DNA from: Gammaproteobacteria bacterium UBA2955
GTDB taxonomy: Bacteria; Pseudomonadota; Gammaproteobacteria; Pseudomonadales; Azotimanducaceae
NCBI GenBank assembly: GCA_002348825.1
Contig: DEBN01000162.1
Location: 1 to 17,087, forward strand
Length of the DNA: 17,087 nucleotides
Reading direction: 5' to 3'
The first letter of the stretch is position 1. Every line of letters begins with the position of its first letter. This document shows, in pieces, positions 1 through 7,361 of the stretch. The notes below the pieces were generated by a model. It worked only from the letters and a program-made list of their open reading frames with translations, searched no databases and was not told the DNA's origin. Both the position numbers and the translations under genes were made by a program.

Positions 1-348
1 CAGGGTCCGAGTGCATATGTTTCGTCATCGTTTTACCCAAGTAAGGCATTGACCGGCAAGGTCGTGCCCACATGGAATTACCAAGGAGTGCATGCATGAG
101 GAATTCCGACTTTAATCGATGACCCCTCCTGGGTGCTCAAGCCTCATCATGCGACGACCGCGCAGATGGAGAGCACTGGGCCAAGTCCATGGAAAATGAC
201 AGACGCGCCGACAGAGTAACCGCGACTCCGCCAGAGTACGATTTTTGGTTTTGAAATCGCTATCGAGTCGATAGAGGCGAAGTTTAAATCCAGTCAGAAC
301 AAATCTAAGGCGGATCGTGAAGGGGTTAGAACAGTGCTAGGTATGTAA
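1..348 (+). pseudogene. Decayed PaiB-like FMN-binding protein (FMN_bind_2 family), 5' end outside window
   Basis: Reading frame 1 gives a clear but broken match to the C-terminal half of the PaiB / FMN_bind_2 family (PF04299), proteins with a split-barrel flavin-binding fold often annotated as negative transcriptional regulators. Visible family motifs, in order, are GPSAYVSSSFYPSK (codons 2-15; family GPxAYxSPSWYPSK), VVPTWNYQGVHA (21-32), then PTLIDDPSW, PWKMTDAPTE and GFEIAIESIEAKFKSSQNKS. The frame is interrupted by TGA at 97-99, where the family usually has the Tyr of HAYG, and by TAA at 217-219, after DAPTE where the family has an aromatic residue. It ends at TAA 346-348. There is no frameshift: all pieces lie in one frame with family-like spacing, so point nonsense mutations explain the damage. 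The N-terminal half lies left of the window. Family assignment is from memory of the motif pattern. Confidence 0.82.
258..280. repeat. Inverted repeat CTATCGA-g-TCGATAG inside the pseudogene
   Basis: A perfect 7-bp inverted repeat with a 1-nt centre lies at 260-274. It can be extended by TCG (258-260, sharing the C) pairing with CGA (278-280) across a 3-nt bulge. It falls in the decayed PaiB frame, in the GFEIAIESIEA segment, so it may be a coding coincidence rather than a functional site. Confidence 0.4.
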
Positions 349-506
349 AAATGCAGCGCTCCGCCCATGCATGAATTCTTAGCGAAAGATTGAAAATATC
401 CGAGTGGTCATGCGAGATAGCCGACAAAAGCTCGCCAGAGGGCAATCTGCCACCCAATTGGGAAGGCAGGGCAGCTACGGATTAAATGCAAAATGCTCAG
501 GCGGCC
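349..506. other. Spacer between pseudogene and groES promoter
   Basis: No gene was recognised here. The only structure I can point to is an imperfect hairpin at 447-469: CTGCC and GGCAG flank the palindrome CCCAATTGGG. It lacks a T-run, so it is not a convincing intrinsic terminator. A short open frame at 375-485 gives no recognisable protein. Confidence 0.5.
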
Positions 507-535
507 CTTGAATATCGGAATCGCGCCCCTATGAT
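507..535 (+). promoter_or_regulatory. groESL promoter, overlapping sigma-32-type and sigma-70-type elements
   Basis: CTTGAA at 507-512 and CCCCTATGAT at 526-535 are separated by 13 nt. This fits the heat-shock sigma-32 pattern CTTGAA-N11-16-CCCCATnT with one inserted base in the -10 region. The same bases can be read as a sigma-70 promoter: TTGAAT (508-513), a 16-nt spacer and TATGAT (530-535). Predicted transcription start is about 541-543, immediately upstream of the CIRCE operator, and would leave a leader of roughly 160 nt. Confidence 0.75.
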
Positions 536-547
536 AGCGGTCTCGAT

Positions 548-574
548 TTAGCACTCATGTTATGAGAGTGCTAA
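548..574 (+). promoter_or_regulatory. CIRCE operator (HrcA binding site), perfect consensus
   Basis: TTAGCACTC (548-556), nine bases, then GAGTGCTAA (566-574) is an exact match to the CIRCE consensus TTAGCACTC-N9-GAGTGCTAA. It lies just downstream of the predicted transcription start, where HrcA binding would block transcription of groESL. It implies that the genome encodes HrcA, although no hrcA gene is in this window. Confidence 0.95.
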
Positions 575-582
575 GGGATGCA

Positions 583-602
583 GCGTCGTCGTCAGACGAC
601 GC
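583..602 (+). promoter_or_regulatory. Hairpin in the groES leader
   Basis: GCGTCGTC (583-590) pairs perfectly with GACGACGC (595-602) around a GTCA loop, giving an 8-bp, G+C-rich stem. A second small stem, CCGAC (626-630) with GTCGG (634-638), follows. Neither has a T-run. They could stabilise the leader or tune expression, but that role is inferred only from position. Confidence 0.5.
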
Positions 603-699
603 CAAAAATGGGGAGCATGGTTCGGCCGACGGCGTCGGACCTTTAAACCCAGTAAGTAAAGTAATCCAAGTAATTGGAGCAATTGGGAGACCATAGTTA

Positions 700-990
700 A
701 TGAACATTCGACCCTTACACGACCGCGTCGTCGTGCGTCGGTTGGAAGAGGAAACCACCAGCGCCGGTGGCATCGTGCTTCCTGACTCTGCAACTGAAAA
801 GCCTTCGCAAGGGGAAATTCTTGCTGCGGGACCAGGCAAAATGACTGACGGCGGTGATGTACGTCCGCTGGACGTTAAGGCGGGCGACAAGATCATTTTT
901 GGTCAGTACGCCGGAAGCACGGTCAAGATCGATGGAGAGGAACTCCTGATCTTGAGTGAAAGTGAAATCTTTGGGGTGCTGGAAGGCTAG
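700..990 (+). CDS. groES: GroES, 10-kDa co-chaperonin
   Basis: This is the heptameric lid that caps GroEL and encloses the folding chamber in the cytoplasm. The 96-residue length is normal for the family. It begins [10 protein letters not shown], the usual GroES opening. The mobile loop around residues 16-33 contains the GIVLP segment, with the hydrophobic IVL tripeptide at 25-27 that docks on the GroEL apical domain. The ATG at 700 is preceded by GGGAGA (685-690), 9 nt upstream. A near-duplicate of the Shine-Dalgarno neighbourhood (AATTGGAGC, then AATTGGGAG) lies just before it. groEL follows after 37 bp, so the two form one operon controlled by the promoter and CIRCE site upstream. Confidence 0.98.
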   Translation: MNIRPLHDRVVVRRLEEETTSAGGIVLPDSATEKPSQGEILAAGPGKMTDGGDVRPLDVKAGDKIIFGQYAGSTVKIDGEELLILSESEIFGVLEG

Positions 991-1009
991 ACCTTCGCAC
1001 TTTAGTTAA

Positions 1010-2668
<1,659 letters not shown>

Positions 2669-2684
2669 ATCGATCTTGGATCGC

Positions 2685-2715
2685 AAAAAAACCCGGCGAA
2701 AGCCGGGTTTTTTTT
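2685..2715 (+). terminator. Intrinsic terminator of the groESL operon
   Basis: ACCCGGC (2691-2697), a GAAA tetraloop (2698-2701) and GCCGGGT (2702-2708) form a G+C-rich stem. It is extended by A-T pairs from a run of seven A before and eight T after (2708-2715). It sits 17 bp after the groEL stop. The A-run on the left would also allow weak termination in the reverse direction. Confidence 0.93.
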
Positions 2716-3096
2716 GCCATAGGTTAAGACCATGGGTCCTAAACGCAGGCCATTAGATTCGGAATTCGGTAACAAGTTCTGGGGCGCCCGTGACGGCACT
2801 TAATCGGAGTCCGACTCTGGTACCCGCGCCGGGCTTTAGCTATTCTTGGCAAGGGTTGGGCGGGCTGACGCGAGGGTTACGGCGCAGCCGTTGGCGGACT
2901 AGACTGGGCGTTTCAGCCACATCCGGACCGGTGTTGTTTGAATAGGTATGCTTCGTTACGTCAACGCTGGAAAACAGAGTGTGTTAAAAAGCAAAGGGTT
3001 TCGCGTGAGTCGATGCTTTCTTGAAAATAGTGCTGCAGGTTCTGTGGCTGTTTCACTGGGGCGCGATGCTGTCCGTGGCAACGGTTTTATTTGCAA
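2716..3096. other. Long stretch without a recognisable gene
   Basis: I translated this stretch on both strands and recognised no protein family. Short open frames exist: a 23-codon frame from ATG 2732, a 51-codon frame from GTG 2790 to TAG 2943-2945, and a 71-codon frame at 2948-3163 that overlaps the next gene. None has a good ribosome binding site or a convincing residue pattern. The stretch could be a decayed gene or simply spacer. Confidence 0.5.
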
Positions 3097-3119
3097 CCGA
3101 CAACACGCGTTTTTGTCGG
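3097..3119. repeat. Inverted repeat CCGACAA-N9-TTGTCGG upstream of the coiled-coil gene
   Basis: A perfect 7-bp inverted repeat, with half-sites at 3097-3103 and 3113-3119, lies 36 bp before the next start codon. The right half-site overlaps the proposed -35 hexamer TTGTCG. That would suit an operator, but it could equally be an RNA hairpin. I do not recognise it as the site of a known regulator. Confidence 0.4.
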
Positions 3120-3142
3120 CACGTTCGAGTTTCTGTGATACT
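3113..3142 (+). promoter_or_regulatory. Candidate promoter for the coiled-coil gene
   Basis: TTGTCG (3113-3118), an 18-nt spacer and GATACT (3137-3142) with an upstream TG at 3134-3135 resemble an extended -10 sigma-70 promoter. The resulting transcript would have a very short leader of about 7 nt before ATG 3156, which agrees with the lack of a clear ribosome binding site but makes the call uncertain. Confidence 0.3.
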
Positions 3143-3155
3143 GAATTGGTAACTT

Positions 3156-3911
3156 ATGAATAGCGACGCTGATCAGCCCTTGTCGACTGAACCCGGTGGT
3201 TACCGACCAAGCGGCAGTGGCCGCCGTCCACAACGCGGCCGCCAATCGGAAGGCGGGCGTGGTGTGTTCCTCAGTGGGGTCTTGGTGGTGTTGGTAGGCG
3301 GCCTTGCTGCGGCCGGATGGTTTATCGCCAATCAGCAGCAAACATTGATTGCTGAAAAAGCACGACTTGCCGATGCCAACAATCGCTTAGAGCGGTTAGA
3401 AATGCGCCTATCGGCAACGGATACTGCTCTTTCTCAGGGCGGCGCAGACACTCAAGAACAACTGACCCTCTGGGAATCTGAAATTCGTAAGTTGTGGGCG
3501 GTTGCTAACGAGCGCAACAGAGGTTGGATTAAAGATAATCAAAAGGCCCTCAAGGGGCTCGACAAATCTGTGACCGGGCTGCAGTCGACTGCACGAGACC
3601 TCAAAGCGGCAACCGCTCGCCACGAGGACGCGTTTACCCAGCAAGCGGCCCTGATCGATCAGTTGACCAGTGTTGAGATCCAGCTGCAGCAGCTTGTGCG
3701 CGCGCAACAGGATTTAGTCGATAAGGTGAATACGACGAGTCAGGCGGTGGCAAAACTGCGTGCGGGTTTGAACAGTCAGGTGGAAGATAACACGGAAGCG
3801 ATAGCGGCGATTGATGCTTACAGAATTGCGACGAATTCGCGCTTTCGTGATCTCGAACAACGCTTGGACGAGGTGCGCCGGGCGCTTAATCCGGTGGCAG
3901 CTGCGAATTAG
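3156..3911 (+). CDS. Membrane-anchored coiled-coil protein of unknown function
   Basis: I do not recognise a named family. The 251-residue product has a polar, Gly/Arg/Pro-rich cytoplasmic head (residues 1-36, including SGRRPQRGRQ). A single membrane segment follows at about 37-58 (VFLSGVLVVLVGGLAAAGWF). The remainder, about 60-245, is long, Gln/Ala/Leu-rich and probably largely coiled coil, with repeated heptad-like stretches such as ADANNRLERLEMRLS and SRFRDLEQRLDEVRRAL. This suggests an inner-membrane protein with a periplasmic coiled-coil stalk, if the positive-inside rule applies to the Arg-rich head. No obvious Shine-Dalgarno precedes ATG 3156. The gene converges on the acyltransferase gene 29 bp away. 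A role in envelope or cell-division scaffolding is possible but is a guess from architecture only. Confidence 0.8.
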   Translation: MNSDADQPLSTEPGGYRPSGSGRRPQRGRQSEGGRGVFLSGVLVVLVGGLAAAGWFIANQQQTLIAEKARLADANNRLERLEMRLSATDTALSQGGADTQEQLTLWESEIRKLWAVANERNRGWIKDNQKALKGLDKSVTGLQSTARDLKAATARHEDAFTQQAALIDQLTSVEIQLQQLVRAQQDLVDKVNTTSQAVAKLRAGLNSQVEDNTEAIAAIDAYRIATNSRFRDLEQRLDEVRRALNPVAAAN

Positions 3912-3940
3912 CGGTGAGCTGAAGCCGCATTATTGTCGAC

Positions 3941-4813
3941 TTAGACATCTAAAAGCTCGGTAATCAATTGATCTTTGGCTGACCAAATTTGCCTCGTCCA
4001 TTGCGCGAGCTTGGCTTTACGTTGTGCGTCGTCCTCGAGGCCTGTCAATTCTGGTAGCGAGTGCTGTCGGATATCGATGTGAACCTCTTTGCACTTGCCC
4101 TGCAAGAAGTCCCAGAAAGTCGGCGCGCCGCTAGGATAAACAATGGTGACATCCACTACGGTCTTTAACCGCCCCGCCATACCTTGCAGCACATAGTCAA
4201 CGCCGCCGGCCTTCGGGCGCAGCAGGTGTTGGTAATCGCTGCTCTGGCGCCGATGCTTTTCGGCAGTGAAGCGTGTGCCCTCTAAAAAGTTAAGGACACA
4301 GGTCGGGTGATTGTTGAAGCCCTCGCAGGCTTTGAACACGTTGTCGCGGTCGACGTGCCGTAATGCAGGATTGGCACGAATTTGGTCGCGGCTGACCCTT
4401 TTTACATAGGGAAAACCCAGGGCATACATGGCGATGCCTACAAAAGGGATCCAAATGAGTTGCGATTTTGTGAAGAACTTGAGCGGCGGAATCGTATCTA
4501 GCAGAAAGGTTTGTAATATCAGAATATCGGCCCAGCTTTGATGGTTGCATATCACCAGATACCATTCGTTTGGGCTAACCTCCGCACGGTTATGCCACTG
4601 CACATTGGCAGTGGTTAAGCCCAAAAATTTGATCATCAGTCGATTGGCGCTAGTCCACCAAATGATTATGTCATCCATCCTCTGCTTAAGCTCGGACCGC
4701 GCTTCATTCTTGGTAAAGTTCAGCTTGAATGCCCACCAAGTCAGCACGATACACACGCTGACCGTGGCCGCTAACAATGCAGCGCAAGCTAGAAAGCCTT
4801 TGAGAAGATGCAT
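3941..4813 (-). CDS. PlsC-family acyltransferase, YihG-like (1-acylglycerol-3-phosphate acyltransferase type)
   Basis: Inner-membrane glycerolipid acyltransferase, predicted to transfer an acyl chain to a lysophospholipid. From the chosen start it has 290 residues. An N-terminal membrane segment lies at about 5-28. The catalytic HX4D motif is NHQSWAD (His91, Asp96), the second motif is FPYVKR (134-139), and the third is the substrate-binding EGTR (178-181). I chose ATG at 4811-4813 because CAGGAG (4818-4823, minus strand) lies just upstream. An upstream in-frame ATG at 4870 would add 19 residues without improving the protein and would run into the divergent neighbour. The length and extended C-terminal half resemble the YihG subgroup more than the short PlsC proteins; the exact acceptor lipid cannot be told. 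Confidence 0.9.
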   Translation of the reverse strand: MHLLKGFLACAALLAATVSVCIVLTWWAFKLNFTKNEARSELKQRMDDIIIWWTSANRLMIKFLGLTTANVQWHNRAEVSPNEWYLVICNHQSWADILILQTFLLDTIPPLKFFTKSQLIWIPFVGIAMYALGFPYVKRVSRDQIRANPALRHVDRDNVFKACEGFNNHPTCVLNFLEGTRFTAEKHRRQSSDYQHLLRPKAGGVDYVLQGMAGRLKTVVDVTIVYPSGAPTFWDFLQGKCKEVHIDIRQHSLPELTGLEDDAQRKAKLAQWTRQIWSAKDQLITELLDV

Positions 4814-4817
4814 AATA

Positions 4818-4823
4818 CTCCTG
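4818..4823 (-). promoter_or_regulatory. Ribosome binding site deciding the acyltransferase start
   Basis: CAGGAG on the minus strand lies 4 nt before ATG 4813. It is the only good Shine-Dalgarno sequence near either candidate start, which favours the shorter 290-residue protein. Confidence 0.65.
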
Positions 4824-4832
4824 AGAAAAATT

Positions 4833-4841
4833 GTTATCACA
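4833..4841 (-). promoter_or_regulatory. Candidate extended -10 element for the acyltransferase gene
   Basis: On the minus strand this reads TGT-GATAAC, an extended -10-like sequence. No good -35 hexamer lies at the right distance. It would start transcription at about 4826, some 12 nt before the start codon. Confidence 0.25.
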
Positions 4842-4873
4842 ATGGTGGCACTGTGCGGTGGTCGCGGCAACTT

Positions 4874-6022
4874 GTGAAGACCAAAAAATTTGCCGTTGGG
4901 GTCTTACTGTGTTGCTTAATCAGTGGCTGCGAGTCGTTGCGTTTCTACCATCAGGCCGCGTTGGGTCAATGGGCTTTATTACAACGCAGCGAGTCAATAG
5001 ATGCCGTGCTGAAAGACCCCGCAACATCCGCGCAACTGCGTGCCCGACTTGAAACTGTTCGATCGATGCTTCAGTTCGCCGAACAGGAACTGCAGTTGGT
5101 GGTTGCGGATCGATACCAACGGTATGTGCCGCTCGAACGCGACCATGTGGTGTGGAATGTTTTTGCCGCACCGCCTTTGGTGATGCGCAGCGAACAATGG
5201 TGTTATCCGCTGGTGGGGTGCGCGCCTTATCGAGGATACTTCAACCAAGCTGATGCACAAACTTTTGCTGCTCGTTACGCCCGCAAGGGCTTTGATATCT
5301 ATATAGGTGGTGTTTCCGCGTATTCTACGCTGGGCTGGTTCGACGATCCGTTGCTCAGCAGCTTCGTGTTTTACAGCGAACCTGCGTTAGCAAATCTGCT
5401 GTTCCATGAATTAGCGCACAGCAAAGTTTGGCTCAAAGACGATGTGGCGTTTAACGAGAGTTTTGCCAGTTTTGTCGGTAGTCAAGGCGTGCGCGTGTGG
5501 CTGTCGGCCCAGGAGGACAAGGCCGTTCAGCCGCGCTTTGTCCGTTGGCAACAGCGCCAAGCGGCGTGGCAGCGTTTCAAGGCCTTTGCGTTAGCCGCAA
5601 AGGACGACCTAACCAACCTGTATCGACTGCAATCTGGTTCAGTCAGCGAGCGCCTGCGGCAGCGCGATATGCTGCGTTCCCACTGGCAAGGTTGTTATGC
5701 CCGAAACCGCGGGCAACTTGGCGACGGGCGCTTTGATGGCCTGATGGGCGAGCGCTTTAATAATGCGTGGTTGTTATCGCTGGGCACCTATGAAGATTGG
5801 ATTGGCGCATTCGCGCAGATGTTTGCCGATGTAGACAGCGACTGGCAAAACTTTTATCAGCAGGTCTGGGCACTTACCGAGCTGTCGGCGAGGGATCGCG
5901 CGGAGCAAATGCAGAGCCTACGGCAACGGCGGTTAGCGCAGCAGCAAAACGCAGACCGAGCTGATCACCAAGACACCGATCAGATTCAGTGCCAAGCCTT
6001 CGCGGACCATGTCCTGAATTGA
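4874..6022 (+). CDS. Predicted zinc aminopeptidase lipoprotein (COG4324 / PF10023 family)
   Basis: Predicted metallopeptidase anchored to the membrane by lipidation. From GTG 4874 it has 382 residues and opens with a short basic region and a signal peptide ending in the lipobox ISGC. Cys19 is the lipidation site, and Glu rather than Asp follows it, which favours sorting to the outer membrane. The zinc-binding HELAH motif is at 178-182 and the downstream acidic motif FNESFASFVG holds Glu195, the likely third ligand. VGCAPYRGYF (115-124) is another family hallmark. A start at ATG 4808 would place 22 odd residues before the signal peptide and overlap the divergent gene, so I prefer GTG 4874, although its ribosome binding site is weak. 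The last roughly 30 residues are a polar Gln/Asp-rich tail, encoded partly antisense to the convergent transporter gene (90-bp overlap). Confidence 0.85.
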   Translation: MKTKKFAVGVLLCCLISGCESLRFYHQAALGQWALLQRSESIDAVLKDPATSAQLRARLETVRSMLQFAEQELQLVVADRYQRYVPLERDHVVWNVFAAPPLVMRSEQWCYPLVGCAPYRGYFNQADAQTFAARYARKGFDIYIGGVSAYSTLGWFDDPLLSSFVFYSEPALANLLFHELAHSKVWLKDDVAFNESFASFVGSQGVRVWLSAQEDKAVQPRFVRWQQRQAAWQRFKAFALAAKDDLTNLYRLQSGSVSERLRQRDMLRSHWQGCYARNRGQLGDGRFDGLMGERFNNAWLLSLGTYEDWIGAFAQMFADVDSDWQNFYQQVWALTELSARDRAEQMQSLRQRRLAQQQNADRADHQDTDQIQCQAFADHVLN

Positions 6023-7342
6023 GAAGCGGCCGGTAGAAAAGGTCACAACATTGGGCGGCGTCGCCACTGGCAACATGAACGCGCAAGACGCGCTCATAGC
6101 CGCAGGTATCATCAATAAAATAGGGTCTAGGCCCGCGCCGATGGCGGCGGCGGCAAGGATAGGCATGAGCAGAACAGTGGTGGCCATATTGCTCGTCACT
6201 TCAGTGAGGAAGGTAACAGCCAGGCAGATCGTCGCGATCATCAGCAAGATCGGTAAGCTCGACAGCGCCTCTAGGGCGGAGCCGATCAGATTGCTTAGCC
6301 CTGAATTGGTGAAGGCGGTCGCGATGGTAATACCTGCGCCGAACAGCAATAGCATGCCCCAGGGAATGCGCTCGGCGGTTTGCCAGTCGAGCAAACGTGA
6401 GGATTCACCGGTATCGGTATCGCGTTCGCCGTTGGGGATGACGAACAACGCGATGACCGCAAGAAAAGCCACCATAGCGTCGTTGGTGTAGGGCAACTGG
6501 AATAACTGTGACCAACCGCCAAAGGGGCCGGTTCGAGTGACCCATAATAGTGCGGTAATGGCGAAGACGATGAGCACGCGTCGCTCGCTTGTTCGCCAAA
6601 CGCCTGTCTCCGGCAGCGCAATCTCCGCGCCTGCGGAAAGATTGCGGGTAACCCAGAAGCCAGCAATGGGCAGCAGTACAAGCACCACTGGCAGCGCCCA
6701 TAACATCCATTGCCCAAAAGAGATGGCGTTGTTACTGACCTCGTTATACACGCCCATAAAAACCATGTTCGGCGGTGTGCCGATAGGTGTACCAATGCCG
6801 CCAATACTTGCCGCATAGGCGATGCCTAAAAGCAACGGTGTAGCAAGGCGTTTGTCGTCGGTACTTTCCAGAGCTGCCAAGGCGACGGGCAATAACATCA
6901 GTGTGGTGGATGTATTAGAGATCCACATGCTCAAGGCTGCGCTCGCGAACATAAAGCCCAGCACCAAGCGGCGGGGACTGCTACCACCGAACATGCGCAC
7001 CATAAACACCGCAAGACGACGATGAGCGCCGCTGCGTTCGAGCGCTGTCGCGATTAGAAATCCTCCCAGCATCAGCAAAACCAGCGGATTGCCATAGGCC
7101 GCCCCCAGTTCCTTGGCGCTGATAATGCCGAACATGGGTAGTAAGGCCATGGGCAGTAACGAGGTTACTGGTATTGGTATGGGCTCGAAAATCCACCATA
7201 CGACCACCCACAGGGTTATGCCCAGAGTAAGTGATGCAGCGATGTTCTGAGTTGTGAAATAGAATACCACGCTGCAAAACACCGCCAGAGTGGGTCCAAG
7301 CAACAGGGCTAAGGTTTTTATATTCGGGTATGGTTGTTTCAC
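5933..7342 (-). CDS. DASS/SLC13-family sodium-coupled anion transporter (dicarboxylate/sulfate type)
   Basis: Integral inner-membrane symporter predicted to import C4-dicarboxylates, or another divalent anion, with sodium. The 469-residue protein is hydrophobic throughout, with about 11-12 membrane segments. Both family-defining SNT-type motifs are present: WISNTSTTLMLLP at about 140-152 and TEVTSNMATTVLLMP at about 380-394, each followed by a Pro-containing helix. The associated loops GGIGTPIGTPPN (181-192) and PVATPPN near 425-431 match the substrate/ion-binding repeat structure of VcINDY-like proteins. The start codon is GTG (7340-7342), immediately after an in-frame stop, with no strong Shine-Dalgarno. 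sbcB starts divergently only 19 bp away. Its 3' end overlaps the aminopeptidase gene by 90 bp. The transported anion cannot be decided. Confidence 0.9.
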   Translation of the reverse strand: MKQPYPNIKTLALLLGPTLAVFCSVVFYFTTQNIAASLTLGITLWVVVWWIFEPIPIPVTSLLPMALLPMFGIISAKELGAAYGNPLVLLMLGGFLIATALERSGAHRRLAVFMVRMFGGSSPRRLVLGFMFASAALSMWISNTSTTLMLLPVALAALESTDDKRLATPLLLGIAYAASIGGIGTPIGTPPNMVFMGVYNEVSNNAISFGQWMLWALPVVLVLLPIAGFWVTRNLSAGAEIALPETGVWRTSERRVLIVFAITALLWVTRTGPFGGWSQLFQLPYTNDAMVAFLAVIALFVIPNGERDTDTGESSRLLDWQTAERIPWGMLLLFGAGITIATAFTNSGLSNLIGSALEALSSLPILLMIATICLAVTFLTEVTSNMATTVLLMPILAAAAIGAGLDPILLMIPAAMSASCAFMLPVATPPNVVTFSTGRFSIQDMVREGLALNLIGVLVISSVCVLLLR

Positions 7343-7361
7343 GCGTTAAAGGTTAAAGGAC

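Noticed and set aside
92..122. AAGGAG followed by two ATG codons, as if a small peptide gene began at 92 or 96
   Set aside because: The two frames stop after 7-8 codons, and the region is explained better as the decayed PaiB frame.
331..350. CAGTGCTAGGTATGTAA resembling a constitutive promoter -10 region
   Set aside because: There is no matching -35 hexamer at proper distance, and it lies in the last codons of the PaiB pseudogene frame.
2790..2945. A 51-codon frame from GTG 2790 after the groEL terminator
   Set aside because: Gly/Arg/Ser-rich translation without family resemblance and no clear ribosome binding site. It could be real but I cannot support it.
2948..3163. A 71-codon plus-strand open frame before the coiled-coil gene
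   Set aside because: It has no proper ribosome binding site, no recognisable residue pattern, and runs 8 bp into the next gene. Likely chance.
4831..4842. TTGT-TATC-ACAA resembling part of a lac-type operator on the minus strand
   Set aside because: The match is short and asymmetric and no LacI-type regulator is nearby. It is better read as a -10-like sequence.
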